Shown here piece by piece: positions 39,984 to 48,887 of a stretch of DNA of 60,437 nucleotides. This DNA is from an uncultured Bacteroidales bacterium (GTDB taxonomy: Bacteria; Bacteroidota; Bacteroidia; Bacteroidales; Bacteroidaceae): positions 1 through 60,437 of the forward strand of contig CALZJF010000011.1 of the NCBI GenBank assembly GCA_945787885.1, given 5' to 3'. How positions within the stretch are numbered: the first letter of the stretch is position 1; each line of letters begins with the position of its first letter. Below the pieces are notes generated by a model. That model saw only the letters and a program-made list of their open reading frames with translations. It did not search any database and was not told the origin of the DNA. The position numbers and the translations under genes are program-made.

Positions 39984-40150
39984 CCGCTGCTACTGCACAT
40001 TTCACCTCAGGATGACCACATTGAGGGGCGAAACAGGCCATTTCGAGGGGTGAAACCAATCATTTCGAGGGGCAAAACTGACCACTTGGAAGGCAGAAGC
40101 TCTGAAGCCAAAGCGCGAAGCTCAGGGAGTTCGCCCCGGCTTCGCGCTTC
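39984..40150 (+). repeat. 22-nt-unit modular repeat, locus D, with hairpin
   Basis: Flank ACTGCACATTTCA at 39992; then four units of 22-23 nt (GGCCATTTCGAGGGGTGAAA type) up to about 40088; then tail GGAAGGCAGAAGCTCTGAAG; then a hairpin at 40111-40149 with arms AAGCGCGAAGC and GCTTCGCGCTT. This mirrors locus B part by part. It lies in the 470-bp gap between helicase and rsmI, antisense to both. Confidence 0.85.
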
Positions 40151-40294
40151 ATGCTCATAAAAAAACATGTGTTTCACAGGATTAGGGCAAAAGGAGGCCT
40201 GCCTTCCCTATGCCTGATTGCTCTGCAAGCCTTGTCAGAACAGGATGTGCCCTGCCAAAAGCGATTGCGGCGCGCGCGAGCTTCCTCCCGTTTC

Positions 40295-42184
40295 TCAGCC
40301 GATGCAGTGGCATCTGCTGCGCAGTTCGCGGTAGAAGCGGTGATGGCAGAGCGTTTCGGCATGGCCAACGATGATGACCTTATAGCGCGCTCGCGTGATG
40401 GCCACGTTCATTCGCCTGAGGTCGCCCAGAAATCCTATGTGGCCCTGCTCGTTGGCACGCACCATGGAGATGATGACCACATCGCGCTCCTGCCCCTGAA
40501 AGGCATCCACGGTGTTGATGCTCACCTGCCGTCGGAAGGGCTTCAGGAAATCATCGCGCTTGAGGAGCTGCCGCAGCAGCCTCACCTGCGCCTTGTAGGG
40601 GGATATGATGGCAAAGTCAATGCGCTCCGCCCTGACGCGGCGCGGCGTCAGCTTCTCTATATATAAATGTAGGGCGGCGATGGTGTATTCCGCCTCTTCG
40701 CGGTTCAGGATGGAATCGCCCTCGCGGTCTTCCTGCACGTTTTCGTCCGTCTCCGCCTCGCCTCCGACATTGATCCAGACGAGCGGCGTATCGAGATATT
40801 CCAGGATGGTGCGGTTTCGCACGGAGGGCGCCGCCTGCAGTTCGCCGCCGTAGAACCAGTCGGACGAGAAGCGCATGAGCGCCTCGTTCATTCGGTACTG
40901 CACTTTCAGCAGCCTGACCGCCTCGGGATGGCGTTCTGCAATGGTTTCCATCAGCGTCTTTCCCAGTCCGGCTCTCAGGCATGCCGGATTCTTCACCGTC
41001 GGAGGCAGCTGGCAGTGGTCGCCTGCGAGGATGACGCGGTCAGCCTTGGGTATGGCAATCCAGCAGGCTGCCTCAAGCGCCTGCGCCGCCTCGTCGATGA
41101 AGAGCGTATGGCAGCGCCATCCCGTCAGCACGGGGTGGGCAGCTCCCGCCAGCGTGGATGCCACCACGCGGCATTGGCTGAAGACCTCATTGCGAATGCG
41201 GAGCTCCAGTTCCTCAGCGCGCTCCTTCAGGCGCGCTGTCTTCTGGTGGAAATGCGGGCTTCGGCTTTTGTGCGGCGTGCTGTAGAGTTGCCGGATGTCG
41301 CGCCGCGTCTGCCAGAGTTGGGGATAGTCAGGGTGCGCCTCGAAGCGTCGTTCGTAGGTGAAGCCCAGCATTTCGTCGGTGACGCGCGTGGGGTTCCCGA
41401 TGCGCAGCACTTGCAGTCCGCGGTCGGCGAGGTGCTTGCTAATCCAATCTACGGCGGTGTTGCTCTGCGCGCAGACCATCACCTGCACCTCGCGCCGCAG
41501 CACTTCGTCAATGGTTTCCACGAGCGTCGTGGTCTTTCCCGTGCCCGGGGGGCCGTGTACGATGAGCACATCCTTGGCCCGCAGGGCATCGCGCACGGCT
41601 TCCTGCTGCGAGGCGTTGAGCCAGGGGAAGCTCGGCTCTGCGTTCGGGCTTCCCCAGTGGAGCGGGGCATTCGCGTGGAAGATGTCGCGCAGTTCGGCCA
41701 GGCGGTTGCCCCGTGCTTTCTCCACGCGCTGCAGGGCCTCCGTCATGAGTCGGTAGGTGGTTTCGTCGAAGTGCAGTGCCACGCCGGGGCGTTCCATGCT
41801 GAGCAGCCGGCTCAGGGTTCCCTCGTTCGGCAGGCTGACCACCATGCGGTCGTCCTCGGCATAGGAGACGATGCCGATGGTGTCGGCGAAGACGGGGTGT
41901 CCCTCAGAGGGCATGCTGAAGAAGCAGATGCTTTTGCCGTACTCGAAGTTGTGCTCCGGCACGCCCGCCTCGGCTTTTTCGCCCTGCGCGCTCTCGCCCT
42001 CGTTGCAGATTTCCACCACGAGGCGGTCGAGCGAGTTGTAGTAGCTGCGTCCGAACCTGACGGGCCACCAGCAGTTTCCGCGTTTGATGCGCCGGCGAAT
42101 GCCCTGCGTCTCCATTTCTCTGCGGTATTCCGCGCGTTCGTATGCTTGTTCTTCTTTGAGGAGGAAAAGTTGTTTCTCAAACAT
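40295..42184 (-). CDS. Superfamily 1 helicase (UPF1/IGHMBP2-like)
   Basis: A 629-residue ATP-dependent helicase. Walker A is at 211-220 (GPPGTGKTTT), motif II is DEAAQALE, motif III GDHCQLPPT, motif V DAFQGQERDVVIIS and motif VI near AITRARYKVI. The N-terminal 200 residues match the beta-barrel/stalk region of UPF1-like helicases. Acts on DNA or RNA; the bacterial role is not known. Its ATG lies 4 bp after a TIR element. Confidence 0.92.
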   Translation of the reverse strand: MFEKQLFLLKEEQAYERAEYRREMETQGIRRRIKRGNCWWPVRFGRSYYNSLDRLVVEICNEGESAQGEKAEAGVPEHNFEYGKSICFFSMPSEGHPVFADTIGIVSYAEDDRMVVSLPNEGTLSRLLSMERPGVALHFDETTYRLMTEALQRVEKARGNRLAELRDIFHANAPLHWGSPNAEPSFPWLNASQQEAVRDALRAKDVLIVHGPPGTGKTTTLVETIDEVLRREVQVMVCAQSNTAVDWISKHLADRGLQVLRIGNPTRVTDEMLGFTYERRFEAHPDYPQLWQTRRDIRQLYSTPHKSRSPHFHQKTARLKERAEELELRIRNEVFSQCRVVASTLAGAAHPVLTGWRCHTLFIDEAAQALEAACWIAIPKADRVILAGDHCQLPPTVKNPACLRAGLGKTLMETIAERHPEAVRLLKVQYRMNEALMRFSSDWFYGGELQAAPSVRNRTILEYLDTPLVWINVGGEAETDENVQEDREGDSILNREEAEYTIAALHLYIEKLTPRRVRAERIDFAIISPYKAQVRLLRQLLKRDDFLKPFRRQVSINTVDAFQGQERDVVIISMVRANEQGHIGFLGDLRRMNVAITRARYKVIIVGHAETLCHHRFYRELRSRCHCIG

Positions 42185-42188
42185 ATAT

Positions 42189-42377
42189 GGCAGGTTCTAT
42201 CAATTAGTTTTCAATGTAAGGCAGTGTTCTTGTTTTACTTGGATGTCTTCACGCCTCTCGCACCGTATCTTTTGTCTTTCATTCAGTCACGTAGCCCGCT
42301 ACGCTCCCTCGTGAAAAACAAAAACCTACGGCACGATAGTCGCAAATACATCGCAAGCTAATTTACAGAACCTACCA
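42189..42377 (-). repeat. Copy 4 of the ~190-bp TIR element
   Basis: A complete copy in reverse orientation, from GGCAGGTTCTATCAATTAG to CTAATTTACAGAACCTACC, with the same inner inverted repeat and central GTAGCCCGCTAC. It begins 4 bp from the helicase ATG and provides its immediate 5' region. Confidence 0.92.
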
Positions 42378-42446
42378 TATGTATTGGGGTGGAAGGATAT
42401 GGGGATGTGGAAAACACCTCTGGGGTGCGGAGCCGTCCCATGCGAA

Positions 42447-42495
42447 AGGCGGCTCTATCTGCCCGTCAGAAGTGGGGATGCAGATAGAGCCGCCT
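42447..42495 (-). terminator. Terminator after the MlaD-like gene
   Basis: A perfect 16-bp stem (AGGCGGCTCTATCTGC and its complement) with a 17-nt loop, followed by TTTCGC on the minus strand. It lies 42 bp past the stop. Confidence 0.75.
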
Positions 42496-42536
42496 CAAAG
42501 GGTGAGCAGGCAGGAGCGTGGAAAGCTCACGGCCGG

Positions 42537-43433
42537 CTATTTGTCTTTTCGCCCGAAGAGAGAGAAATGCACATAGCGTTTCGGATGCGCCTTAAGGTCA
42601 GTGACGAGGCTGTCTGCACTCTGCAACGTATGGTTGAGGTTGTCGTAGAGCGCGCGGTCGTTCATCAGTGCTCCGAGCGTACCGTCCGTGCCCGTCAGCT
42701 GGCGTTGCACGTCAGCCATCGTCGCCTGCAATTGTCCGACGAGCAGGCGGGCATCGGCGACGGTGCTGTTCAGATTCGTCATTGTGCCCTCTACGTCGGC
42801 TTTTGCCAGGTTGCCCGTCAGCTGTTCCGCATTGTTCAGGGTGTTCTTCACCTGATTTGCCATGAGCTTGTCGAGTTCCGCAGAGGTGTGCTTCAGGTTT
42901 TCGGTGATTTCCGCAGCGTTGCTCAGGGTCTGTTGCAGGGCAGGGTCGCCCGTCAGGCGGTTCAGGTTGGTCAGGATGCTGTCGAGTTTGGGCAGCATCG
43001 CCTCTACCGTCGGCATCATCGTGCTGAGCTGGTCCATGGCTCCCATGGAGTTCGCGCCAAGTATGGTGTCTTGCGGCTCGAGCAGGTCAGTAGGATTTTG
43101 TCCCAGCACAAGGTGCATGATGACACCGCCCATGAGCGGCGTCTCCAGCGAGGCCGTCGTGCCTTTCGGGATGCGCATGTTCTTGTCGAGCTCAATGAGC
43201 ACGACTACTGCCGAATTGTCGGCGTAGTTGTATTCGATGTCGCGTATCGTTCCCACGGGATAACCGTTGGCATAGACCAGATTCGACACGGCGAGCTGCT
43301 TGGAATCTTTCAGCTTGACGTAGTAAGAGTTGGTGGACTGGAAGATGTTGATGCCCTTCAGGAAATTGATTCCTACAATCAGTATGGCTACGCAGACGAT
43401 GGCGGTGATGGCAATCTTGATTTCGTTTTTCAT
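42537..43433 (-). CDS. mlaD: MlaD/MCE-domain lipid transport protein
   Basis: A 298-residue protein with an N-terminal transmembrane anchor (residues 6-25), one MCE domain (about 35-115, with NLVYANGYPVGTI and PLMGGVIMHLVLG) and a long C-terminal helical region. MCE proteins form hexameric rings that carry phospholipids across the periplasm. The matching ABC permease and ATPase are not here; in Bacteroidales this gene commonly follows an amidase gene, as it does in this window. Confidence 0.88.
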   Translation of the reverse strand: MKNEIKIAITAIVCVAILIVGINFLKGINIFQSTNSYYVKLKDSKQLAVSNLVYANGYPVGTIRDIEYNYADNSAVVVLIELDKNMRIPKGTTASLETPLMGGVIMHLVLGQNPTDLLEPQDTILGANSMGAMDQLSTMMPTVEAMLPKLDSILTNLNRLTGDPALQQTLSNAAEITENLKHTSAELDKLMANQVKNTLNNAEQLTGNLAKADVEGTMTNLNSTVADARLLVGQLQATMADVQRQLTGTDGTLGALMNDRALYDNLNHTLQSADSLVTDLKAHPKRYVHFSLFGRKDK

Positions 43434-43500
43434 GGGGAGTGGTGTTTACTGTGAGGTAGGGAAATGTCGTCTTGCATTCGTTTTGGGCGTGCGGGCATTT

Positions 43501-43587
43501 GCTTTCGGCCTGTGGCCCTCAGCTTTTTTGCTCTCAGCTTGTAGCTCTCGGCTTCTGACCCTCAGTTTTATTGCTTGCGGCTTATTT
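43501..43587. repeat. Six ~14-nt tandem repeats across the amidase stop codon
   Basis: Degenerate 14-15-nt units of the form GCTCTCAGCTTGTA run from 43501 to 43587 and include the amidase stop codon at 43568-43570 and its last codons. They separate the amidase from the MlaD-like gene. Confidence 0.8.
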
Positions 43588-45151
43588 TAATGGCTTGGCT
43601 GAGGTCCGTGCGTTGCCCGTCGATGAAGGCTACGATGAAGGTGTCTTTGAACTTTGTGGCGATTTGTTTCCTCAGTTGCAGAATCTCTTTGTAGTCAGTG
43701 GATTCTCCGTAGGTGTATTTGTACAGCCCCTTGTCTTTGTAGCACTGCGCCTGCAGGCCTTTGAATCTGGGGTCCTTGGCTTTCAGCGGAGAATCGCTGG
43801 TGAGTATTTGAATCTTGAACACGGGTTGTCCGGCTTTCTCCTCGTTTTCTGCAGTGGGTGCTTGTTCCGTGTTTGGGTTTTTCATCTCGTTGTCCACCGT
43901 TTGCCGTTCGTTGATGACGGGAGGCAGGGGCTGTTCGACTATGGTCTGCGCATTTCCCTGCGCTCCGTGTTCTTGCGGCGATGGTGTTTCGGCCTTCTCT
44001 TCAGCAGTCTCTCTCGTCTGTGCCGTATTGTTTCGTTGTGCGGGCGTGGTTTTCATAGCCGGTATTTCCTTCTCCGGCGGAAGATTCAGCTCCGATGCCA
44101 GCGGCGGCAATCGTTCGCCGCTCTTGCTTCTCTCTGCTTTCTGCGTCCGCTGCTTCGAAGCCATCGCGAGGTCAGGCATCTGCGGCTGCGGGTTTTCCGT
44201 AGCCAGTCCGATGCTTTCATTGTAGGAAGTGGTCTCTACGGGGCGTACGCTTGGGGCATTGCTGCCCGTCGCGCCGTTCGGATATCCGTTTTGAGCCAGC
44301 AATGGCGGTTCGCCAATGCCGTTGTTGCCCTCGGTCTGCGGTTCGTCGGCCCGCAGCTTCTTGCGGTAGCTCTGAATGCCGCGATAGAGACACGAAGCCA
44401 GCTCGCTGATTCCCGGCTGCGAGGTCAGGTATCGCTCCTCCGTCGGGTGCGAAATGAATCCGACCTCAGTCAGCACGGAAGGCATCGAGGTCTCTCTGAG
44501 CACGAGGAACCCTGCTTGGTGAACGCCCTTGTTCTTGCGTCCGGCATTTCCGTATTCCTGCTGAATGTTTTTTGCCAGTTTGATGCTCTCCTGCATATAG
44601 CGGTCTTGCATCAATTCGAAGATGATGTAGCTCTCCGCCTTATTGGGGTCGAAGCCTTGATATTGCGTTTTGTAGTTGCTCTCGTAGGTGATGACGCTGT
44701 TTTCGCGCTTCGCCACTTCAAGGTTCTCCGCTGCGCGGTGCATACCTAAGGTGTAAGTCTCCGCACCGCTGACGGTGGATTTCCCCGATGCTACGGAATT
44801 GGTGTGAATGCTGATGAAGAGGTCTGCCTTGGCTTTGTTGGCAATGTTGGCGCGCTCTTGCAGGGGGACGAAAACGTCCGTCTTGCGCGTATAGACCACC
44901 TTCACCTCGGGGCAATTTTGCTCGAAGAGTCGTCCTAAGGCAAGGGCAACACTGAGGTTGATGTTCTTCTCCTTTCCCGTTTTTCCCAGAGCTCCCGCAT
45001 CCCGTCCGCCGTGTCCGGCATCGATGACGAGGGTGAAAGTCTTGGCGGCGGCAGGTTCGGCCGCATAAACGTTGCCTCCCCATCCCCAGAATAGCAGGAC
45101 GGCGAGAAAAAGGGTGAATCGTGCGTGGATTTTTTTCAGCAAAGTGTTCAT
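43568..45151 (-). CDS. N-acetylmuramoyl-L-alanine amidase with SPOR-like C-terminus
   Basis: A 527-residue exported peptidoglycan amidase. Signal peptide (MNTLLKKIHARFTLFLAVLLFWG...VYA), Amidase_3 zinc domain at about 38-265 with zinc histidine in VIDAGHGGRDAGA, SIHTNS and the catalytic glutamate in LTEVGFISHP. A Pro/Glu/Thr-rich linker follows, and the last 80 residues are SPOR-like (FKIQILTSDSPLK), which in other bacteria binds denuded septal glycan. Start 45151 is chosen over an ATG seven codons upstream because the -7 box lies at 45162-45169. Confidence 0.92.
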   Translation of the reverse strand: MNTLLKKIHARFTLFLAVLLFWGWGGNVYAAEPAAAKTFTLVIDAGHGGRDAGALGKTGKEKNINLSVALALGRLFEQNCPEVKVVYTRKTDVFVPLQERANIANKAKADLFISIHTNSVASGKSTVSGAETYTLGMHRAAENLEVAKRENSVITYESNYKTQYQGFDPNKAESYIIFELMQDRYMQESIKLAKNIQQEYGNAGRKNKGVHQAGFLVLRETSMPSVLTEVGFISHPTEERYLTSQPGISELASCLYRGIQSYRKKLRADEPQTEGNNGIGEPPLLAQNGYPNGATGSNAPSVRPVETTSYNESIGLATENPQPQMPDLAMASKQRTQKAERSKSGERLPPLASELNLPPEKEIPAMKTTPAQRNNTAQTRETAEEKAETPSPQEHGAQGNAQTIVEQPLPPVINERQTVDNEMKNPNTEQAPTAENEEKAGQPVFKIQILTSDSPLKAKDPRFKGLQAQCYKDKGLYKYTYGESTDYKEILQLRKQIATKFKDTFIVAFIDGQRTDLSQAIKISRKQ

Positions 45152-45161
45152 ATTTTGGCTG

Positions 45162-45169
45162 CAAAAGTA
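45162..45169 (-). promoter_or_regulatory. -7 box of the amidase gene
   Basis: TACTTTTG on the minus strand. Transcription would start within a few bases of the ATG at 45151, giving a leaderless or almost leaderless mRNA. No clear -33. Confidence 0.55.
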
Positions 45170-45288
45170 CAAGTTTTTTTCGATTCGACCTTCTCAAAGT
45201 GATAAGTTTTTTGGAAAACTATGGCCTAAACTTGTTAATCCCTCCTCGTTTTAGGCCGTTGCGTATGCAGAAAGTGATGTTTTATGAT

Positions 45289-45296
45289 TACCTTTG
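45289..45296 (+). promoter_or_regulatory. -7 box upstream of the 45.3-kb exported protein
   Basis: TACCTTTG, full -7 consensus, 36 bp before the ATG at 45332. The -33 element is not obvious. Confidence 0.5.
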
Positions 45297-45331
45297 CCAT
45301 CAGGATTCCTTACATAAACTCCTGACATACT

Positions 45332-46234
45332 ATGCTCCATCCCGATGTCTCCCCGTTTCTTCGCTCCTCTCTATATATGACCCTCTCCTCTCTCTCTACA
45401 ATCCGCTCCTATATATATATAATAGGAGTGCTGCTGTGCTCCTCGTTCGCAGTGTTGCCTGCTCGCGGTCAGGATTCCAATGGCGGCGAGGCAGATAGCG
45501 TCCGTCCGCGTCCCCTTCTTGCACGCGATATTTTGCGAGCATCGCAGTCAGACAGCTGTGATGTCGTATCGTCGTCTGATGGCTATCTCATGCCTGGAGT
45601 CCTGCCGTGGCTTCCCGGTGCCTACGGTTCGCAGTTCCACGAAGGCTTTAATGCCGAGGTAGGACTGAGCGTTTCAGCCAGTTTCGGCAAGCATCGTCGC
45701 AAGGGTGCAGGCTTCGGCGAGCATTTTGCCGCTGCCTACGCCATGCCTTTCAGCAAGGATCGCCGTTGGATGGGGGCGGTTGGGCTGTATATCGACCGCA
45801 TGGACTGGGGAAACTATCATAGCACTGAGGCAGGAATTGCAGGAATGCTGGGCTATCGTGTGAACGATTGGTGCAGTCTCTTTCTGTACGGCTCTTATCA
45901 GTTCCTCCCCTCGCAGTATTCCTGCGGCCATGCCCAGCCGAGTTCGCTGTGGTACGATGGCAGTTGCGGATGGTGGGGCGTTCCCTACGATGATTTCTGC
46001 GGACGTTTGAAGGGGCGCATCGGCGCTGCCGCACAATTTCGCCTGGGCAATGCCGCCGCCATCACTGTCGCCGTGGAGCAGGAATTTCGCGACAACTCCC
46101 GCGGGGTGTTCGATACGGCGCACGGTGTGCCGGGGTTCGACCCCACAAAGCCTAACGCTGGCGCTGGCGGTGGGCGGCGCGTCCGGTCCGTTGACTATGG
46201 GCGTGAGGCGGGAATGCCCGTTAATCAGAAATAA
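45332..46234 (+). CDS. Exported protein, possible small outer-membrane barrel
   Basis: A 300-residue protein of unknown family. A hydrophobic export signal (SYIYIIGVLLCSSFAVLPARGQ) lies at about residues 26-47, preceded by a stretch that would be dropped if the start is ATG 45377. The mature part shows alternating aromatic/Gly strands (AEVGLSVSASFG, WMGAVGLYIDRMDW, SLFLYGSYQF, AAAITVAVEQEF), which suggests a small beta barrel. The C-terminus (about 260-300) is Gly/Arg-rich and lacks a terminal aromatic residue. Single gene with its own -7 box. Confidence 0.7.
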   Translation: MLHPDVSPFLRSSLYMTLSSLSTIRSYIYIIGVLLCSSFAVLPARGQDSNGGEADSVRPRPLLARDILRASQSDSCDVVSSSDGYLMPGVLPWLPGAYGSQFHEGFNAEVGLSVSASFGKHRRKGAGFGEHFAAAYAMPFSKDRRWMGAVGLYIDRMDWGNYHSTEAGIAGMLGYRVNDWCSLFLYGSYQFLPSQYSCGHAQPSSLWYDGSCGWWGVPYDDFCGRLKGRIGAAAQFRLGNAAAITVAVEQEFRDNSRGVFDTAHGVPGFDPTKPNAGAGGGRRVRSVDYGREAGMPVNQK

Positions 46235-46274
46235 GTGATGGAAAGATGATGAAAAGTCTGGGCGTTTGCAAGAA

Positions 46275-46320
46275 AAAAGGAAACGGATGTGGCATTTTCG
46301 ATGTCACATCCGTTTCTTTT
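46275..46320. terminator. Bidirectional terminator between the 45-kb gene and gdhA
   Basis: AAAGGAAACGGATGTG pairs with CACATCCGTTTCTTT around a loop of about 14 nt, with T/A runs on both outer sides. The genes on either side converge. Confidence 0.85.
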
Positions 46321-46354
46321 GCTTGTATAATTATACGAGTCGATATGCCGGGGC

Positions 46355-47695
46355 TTAAACGATGCCCTGAGCCATCATGGCGCGTGCCACCTTCATGAAG
46401 CCAGCCACGTTGGCACCCTTCACATAGTTGATATAGCCATCAGCCTCAGTGCCATAGGTGACGCACTGCTTGTGTATGCCGTGCATGATTTCGTGCAGAC
46501 GCTTGTCCACGTCTTCTGCGCTCCAACTCAGGTGAGCTGCATTCTGGCTCATCTCCAATCCGCTCGTTGCCACACCGCCGGCGTTGACAGCCTTGCCGGG
46601 AGCGTATAGCATCTTGTGCTCGATGAAGAGGTCGATGGCCTCAGGCGTACAGCCCATGTTGGAGATTTCGCCTACGCAGAGCACGCCGTTCTCATAGAGC
46701 TTGCGTGCATCGTCGCCGTTCAGCTCGTTCTGCGTAGCGCAGGGGAGCGCGATGTCCACCTTGGCCTCCCAAGGTTTCTTGCCGGCGTAGAAGGTAGCAC
46801 TGGGGAATTTCTCAGCATAGGGAGCCACGATGTCGTTGCCGCTGGCGCGGAGTTCGAGCATATAGTCAATCTTTTCGCCGCTGATGCCGTCGGGGTCATA
46901 GACGTATCCGTCAGGACCACTGATGGTCACCACTTTTGCGCCGAGCTGCGTGGCCTTGAGAGCCGCACCCCATGCCACATTGCCGAAGCCGCTGATGGCC
47001 ACCGTCTTGCCCTCTATGCTATGGCCTGCCGTTGCCAGCATTTCGTTGACGAAGTAGAGACCTCCGAAGCCCGTTGCCTCGGGACGTACCAGCGAGCCTC
47101 CCCATTCCAGACCCTTGCCCGTGAGCACACCGCTAAAGTCGCGCGTGAGCTTCTTGTACTGTCCGAATAGGAAACCGATTTCGCGTCCGCCAACGCCGAT
47201 GTCGCCTGCCGGCACATCCACTTCCGGACCGATATAGCGATAAAGCTCATTCATGAATGCCTGGCAGAAACGCTCCACTTCTGCCTCGCTCTTGCCGCGG
47301 GGGCTGAAGTCAGAACCACCCTTGCCGCCGCCCATGGGCAGTGTGGTCAGGGCATTCTTGAAGGTCTGCTCGAAGCCGAGGAATTTCAATATGGAGAGAT
47401 TGACAGAGGCGTGGAAACGCAGTCCGCCCTTGTAGGGGCCAATGGCACTGTTGAACTGCACGCGATAGCCGAGGTTCACCTGAACCTTACCCTGATCGTC
47501 CACCCAAGGCACGCGGAAGGTGATGATGCGCTCGGGTTCAACGAGGCGTTCGAGCAAGGCTTTGCGTTCGAACTCAGGATGCTGGTCGTAAACGTCCTTG
47601 ATGGAAATCAGCACTTCGCGGACAGCCTGGAGATATTCAGCCTCACCAGGATGGCGAGCCTCCAGTTTCTGCATAAACTCATTGATGTTTAACAT
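46355..47695 (-). CDS. gdhA: NADP-specific glutamate dehydrogenase
   Basis: A 446-residue enzyme interconverting glutamate with 2-oxoglutarate plus ammonia. The N-terminal catalytic domain has GPYKGGLRFH, the active-site lysine in PMGGGKGGSDF and PAGDIGVGGREIG; the Rossmann domain has SGFGNVAWGAALK. The length and signatures match the hexameric NADP-dependent type (about 445-450 residues). A consensus promoter lies 80 bp upstream. In Bacteroidales this is a main route of ammonia assimilation. Confidence 0.97.
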   Translation of the reverse strand: MLNINEFMQKLEARHPGEAEYLQAVREVLISIKDVYDQHPEFERKALLERLVEPERIITFRVPWVDDQGKVQVNLGYRVQFNSAIGPYKGGLRFHASVNLSILKFLGFEQTFKNALTTLPMGGGKGGSDFSPRGKSEAEVERFCQAFMNELYRYIGPEVDVPAGDIGVGGREIGFLFGQYKKLTRDFSGVLTGKGLEWGGSLVRPEATGFGGLYFVNEMLATAGHSIEGKTVAISGFGNVAWGAALKATQLGAKVVTISGPDGYVYDPDGISGEKIDYMLELRASGNDIVAPYAEKFPSATFYAGKKPWEAKVDIALPCATQNELNGDDARKLYENGVLCVGEISNMGCTPEAIDLFIEHKMLYAPGKAVNAGGVATSGLEMSQNAAHLSWSAEDVDKRLHEIMHGIHKQCVTYGTEADGYINYVKGANVAGFMKVARAMMAQGIV

Positions 47696-47774
47696 AGCAG
47701 ATGTGTGTTTTTTAAGGTATATTGTATGGTTAGAAGTTGAGTGTCGAAAGTATTATTCTGCTTTTCCGACATGG

Positions 47775-47806
47775 CAAAGGTACAACAAAAGGTTTGTTTT
47801 GACCAA
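47775..47806 (-). promoter_or_regulatory. Promoter for gdhA
   Basis: Minus strand: TTGG, 20 bp, TACCTTTG (full -7 consensus). The leader is about 75 nt. Confidence 0.7.
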
Positions 47807-48049
47807 GAAAATGACCATAAATTTCAGATAAATTTTTGCCTGCGCCAGTAAACATGAAAGGAATGAGGCTCTTTGTGCGTTATTTCCATAAGTTCCGCGA
47901 TAGCCCCCCACTGCTGAGTGCCCTTGAATCCCCCTCCTTGGAATCTCGGAAATAGCCGAATAAGTGATGATTTTTCAGGATTTTCGTAGTTTTTGGTGTC
48001 TGTTTTCGTCAAAATGATATTACAAGCGATTAAGAAAATACAAAAGAAT

Positions 48050-48853
48050 ATGGACATCTTACTCAGAACAGACAAGGTTTGCAAGCGTTTCGACCAGCAC
48101 ACCGCCCTCGATGAAGTGAGCATCGAGGTAGGGCGTGGGCGCATCTTCGGACTCCTTGGTCCGAATGGTGCGGGCAAGACTACCCTCATCCGCATCATCA
48201 ACCACATCACCGCCCCCGACAGTGGCAGCGTCGTCTTCAACGGTCATCCTTTGTGCTGGGAGGATATGCAAAACATCGGGTATATGCCCGAGGAGCGCGG
48301 CCTCTATAAGAAGATGAAAGTCGGCGAGCAGGCCGTCTATCTCGCACAGCTGAAAGGCCTCTCTGCCCGCGATGCCCGCCAGCGTCTGCAGATGTGGTTC
48401 GAGCGTCTGGACATCATGCCGTGGTGGAACCGCAAGCTCGAAGAACTCTCGAAGGGCATGCAGCAGAAGGTGCAATTCGTCATCACTGTCCTCCACGAGC
48501 CCGAACTCCTGATTTTCGACGAGCCTTTCAGCGGTTTCGACCCCGTAAATGCCGAAGTGCTTAAGCGGGAAATCCTCCGTCTGCGTGATGCGGGCCACAC
48601 CATCATCTATTCTACCCACAACATGCCCTCCGTGGAGGACGTCTGCGACGACATTGCCCTCATCAACCATAGCCGCCTCGTGCTTTCGGGCAGTGTTGAC
48701 GAGGTGAAACGCCGCTATGCCGATGGGCGCTATGAGATTCGCGCCGTCACCGATGAGGAACAGGCGCGGCAAGTAGCAGCCAGCATCCCCGATGCCATCA
48801 TCCAGCCCGTGCTCCCCAGCATGAACGAGGTGTTCCTCCGTGCCGTGCAGTAA
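48050..48853 (+). CDS. ABC transporter ATPase (NatA-type)
   Basis: A 267-residue ATP-binding subunit. Walker A LLGPNGAGKTT, signature LSKGMQQKV and Walker B LLIFDEPFSGFDP are all intact, with the H-loop in YSTHNMPSVED. Start 48050 (MDILLRTDK) is preferred over an ATG 57 bp upstream. The permease gene begins 35 bp after the stop; together they form an ABC-2 exporter resembling NatAB (Na+ or drug efflux); the substrate is not known. Confidence 0.9.
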   Translation: MDILLRTDKVCKRFDQHTALDEVSIEVGRGRIFGLLGPNGAGKTTLIRIINHITAPDSGSVVFNGHPLCWEDMQNIGYMPEERGLYKKMKVGEQAVYLAQLKGLSARDARQRLQMWFERLDIMPWWNRKLEELSKGMQQKVQFVITVLHEPELLIFDEPFSGFDPVNAEVLKREILRLRDAGHTIIYSTHNMPSVEDVCDDIALINHSRLVLSGSVDEVKRRYADGRYEIRAVTDEEQARQVAASIPDAIIQPVLPSMNEVFLRAVQ

Positions 48854-48887
48854 ACCGCTTGTCTCCTATATATATAATATATGTGTT

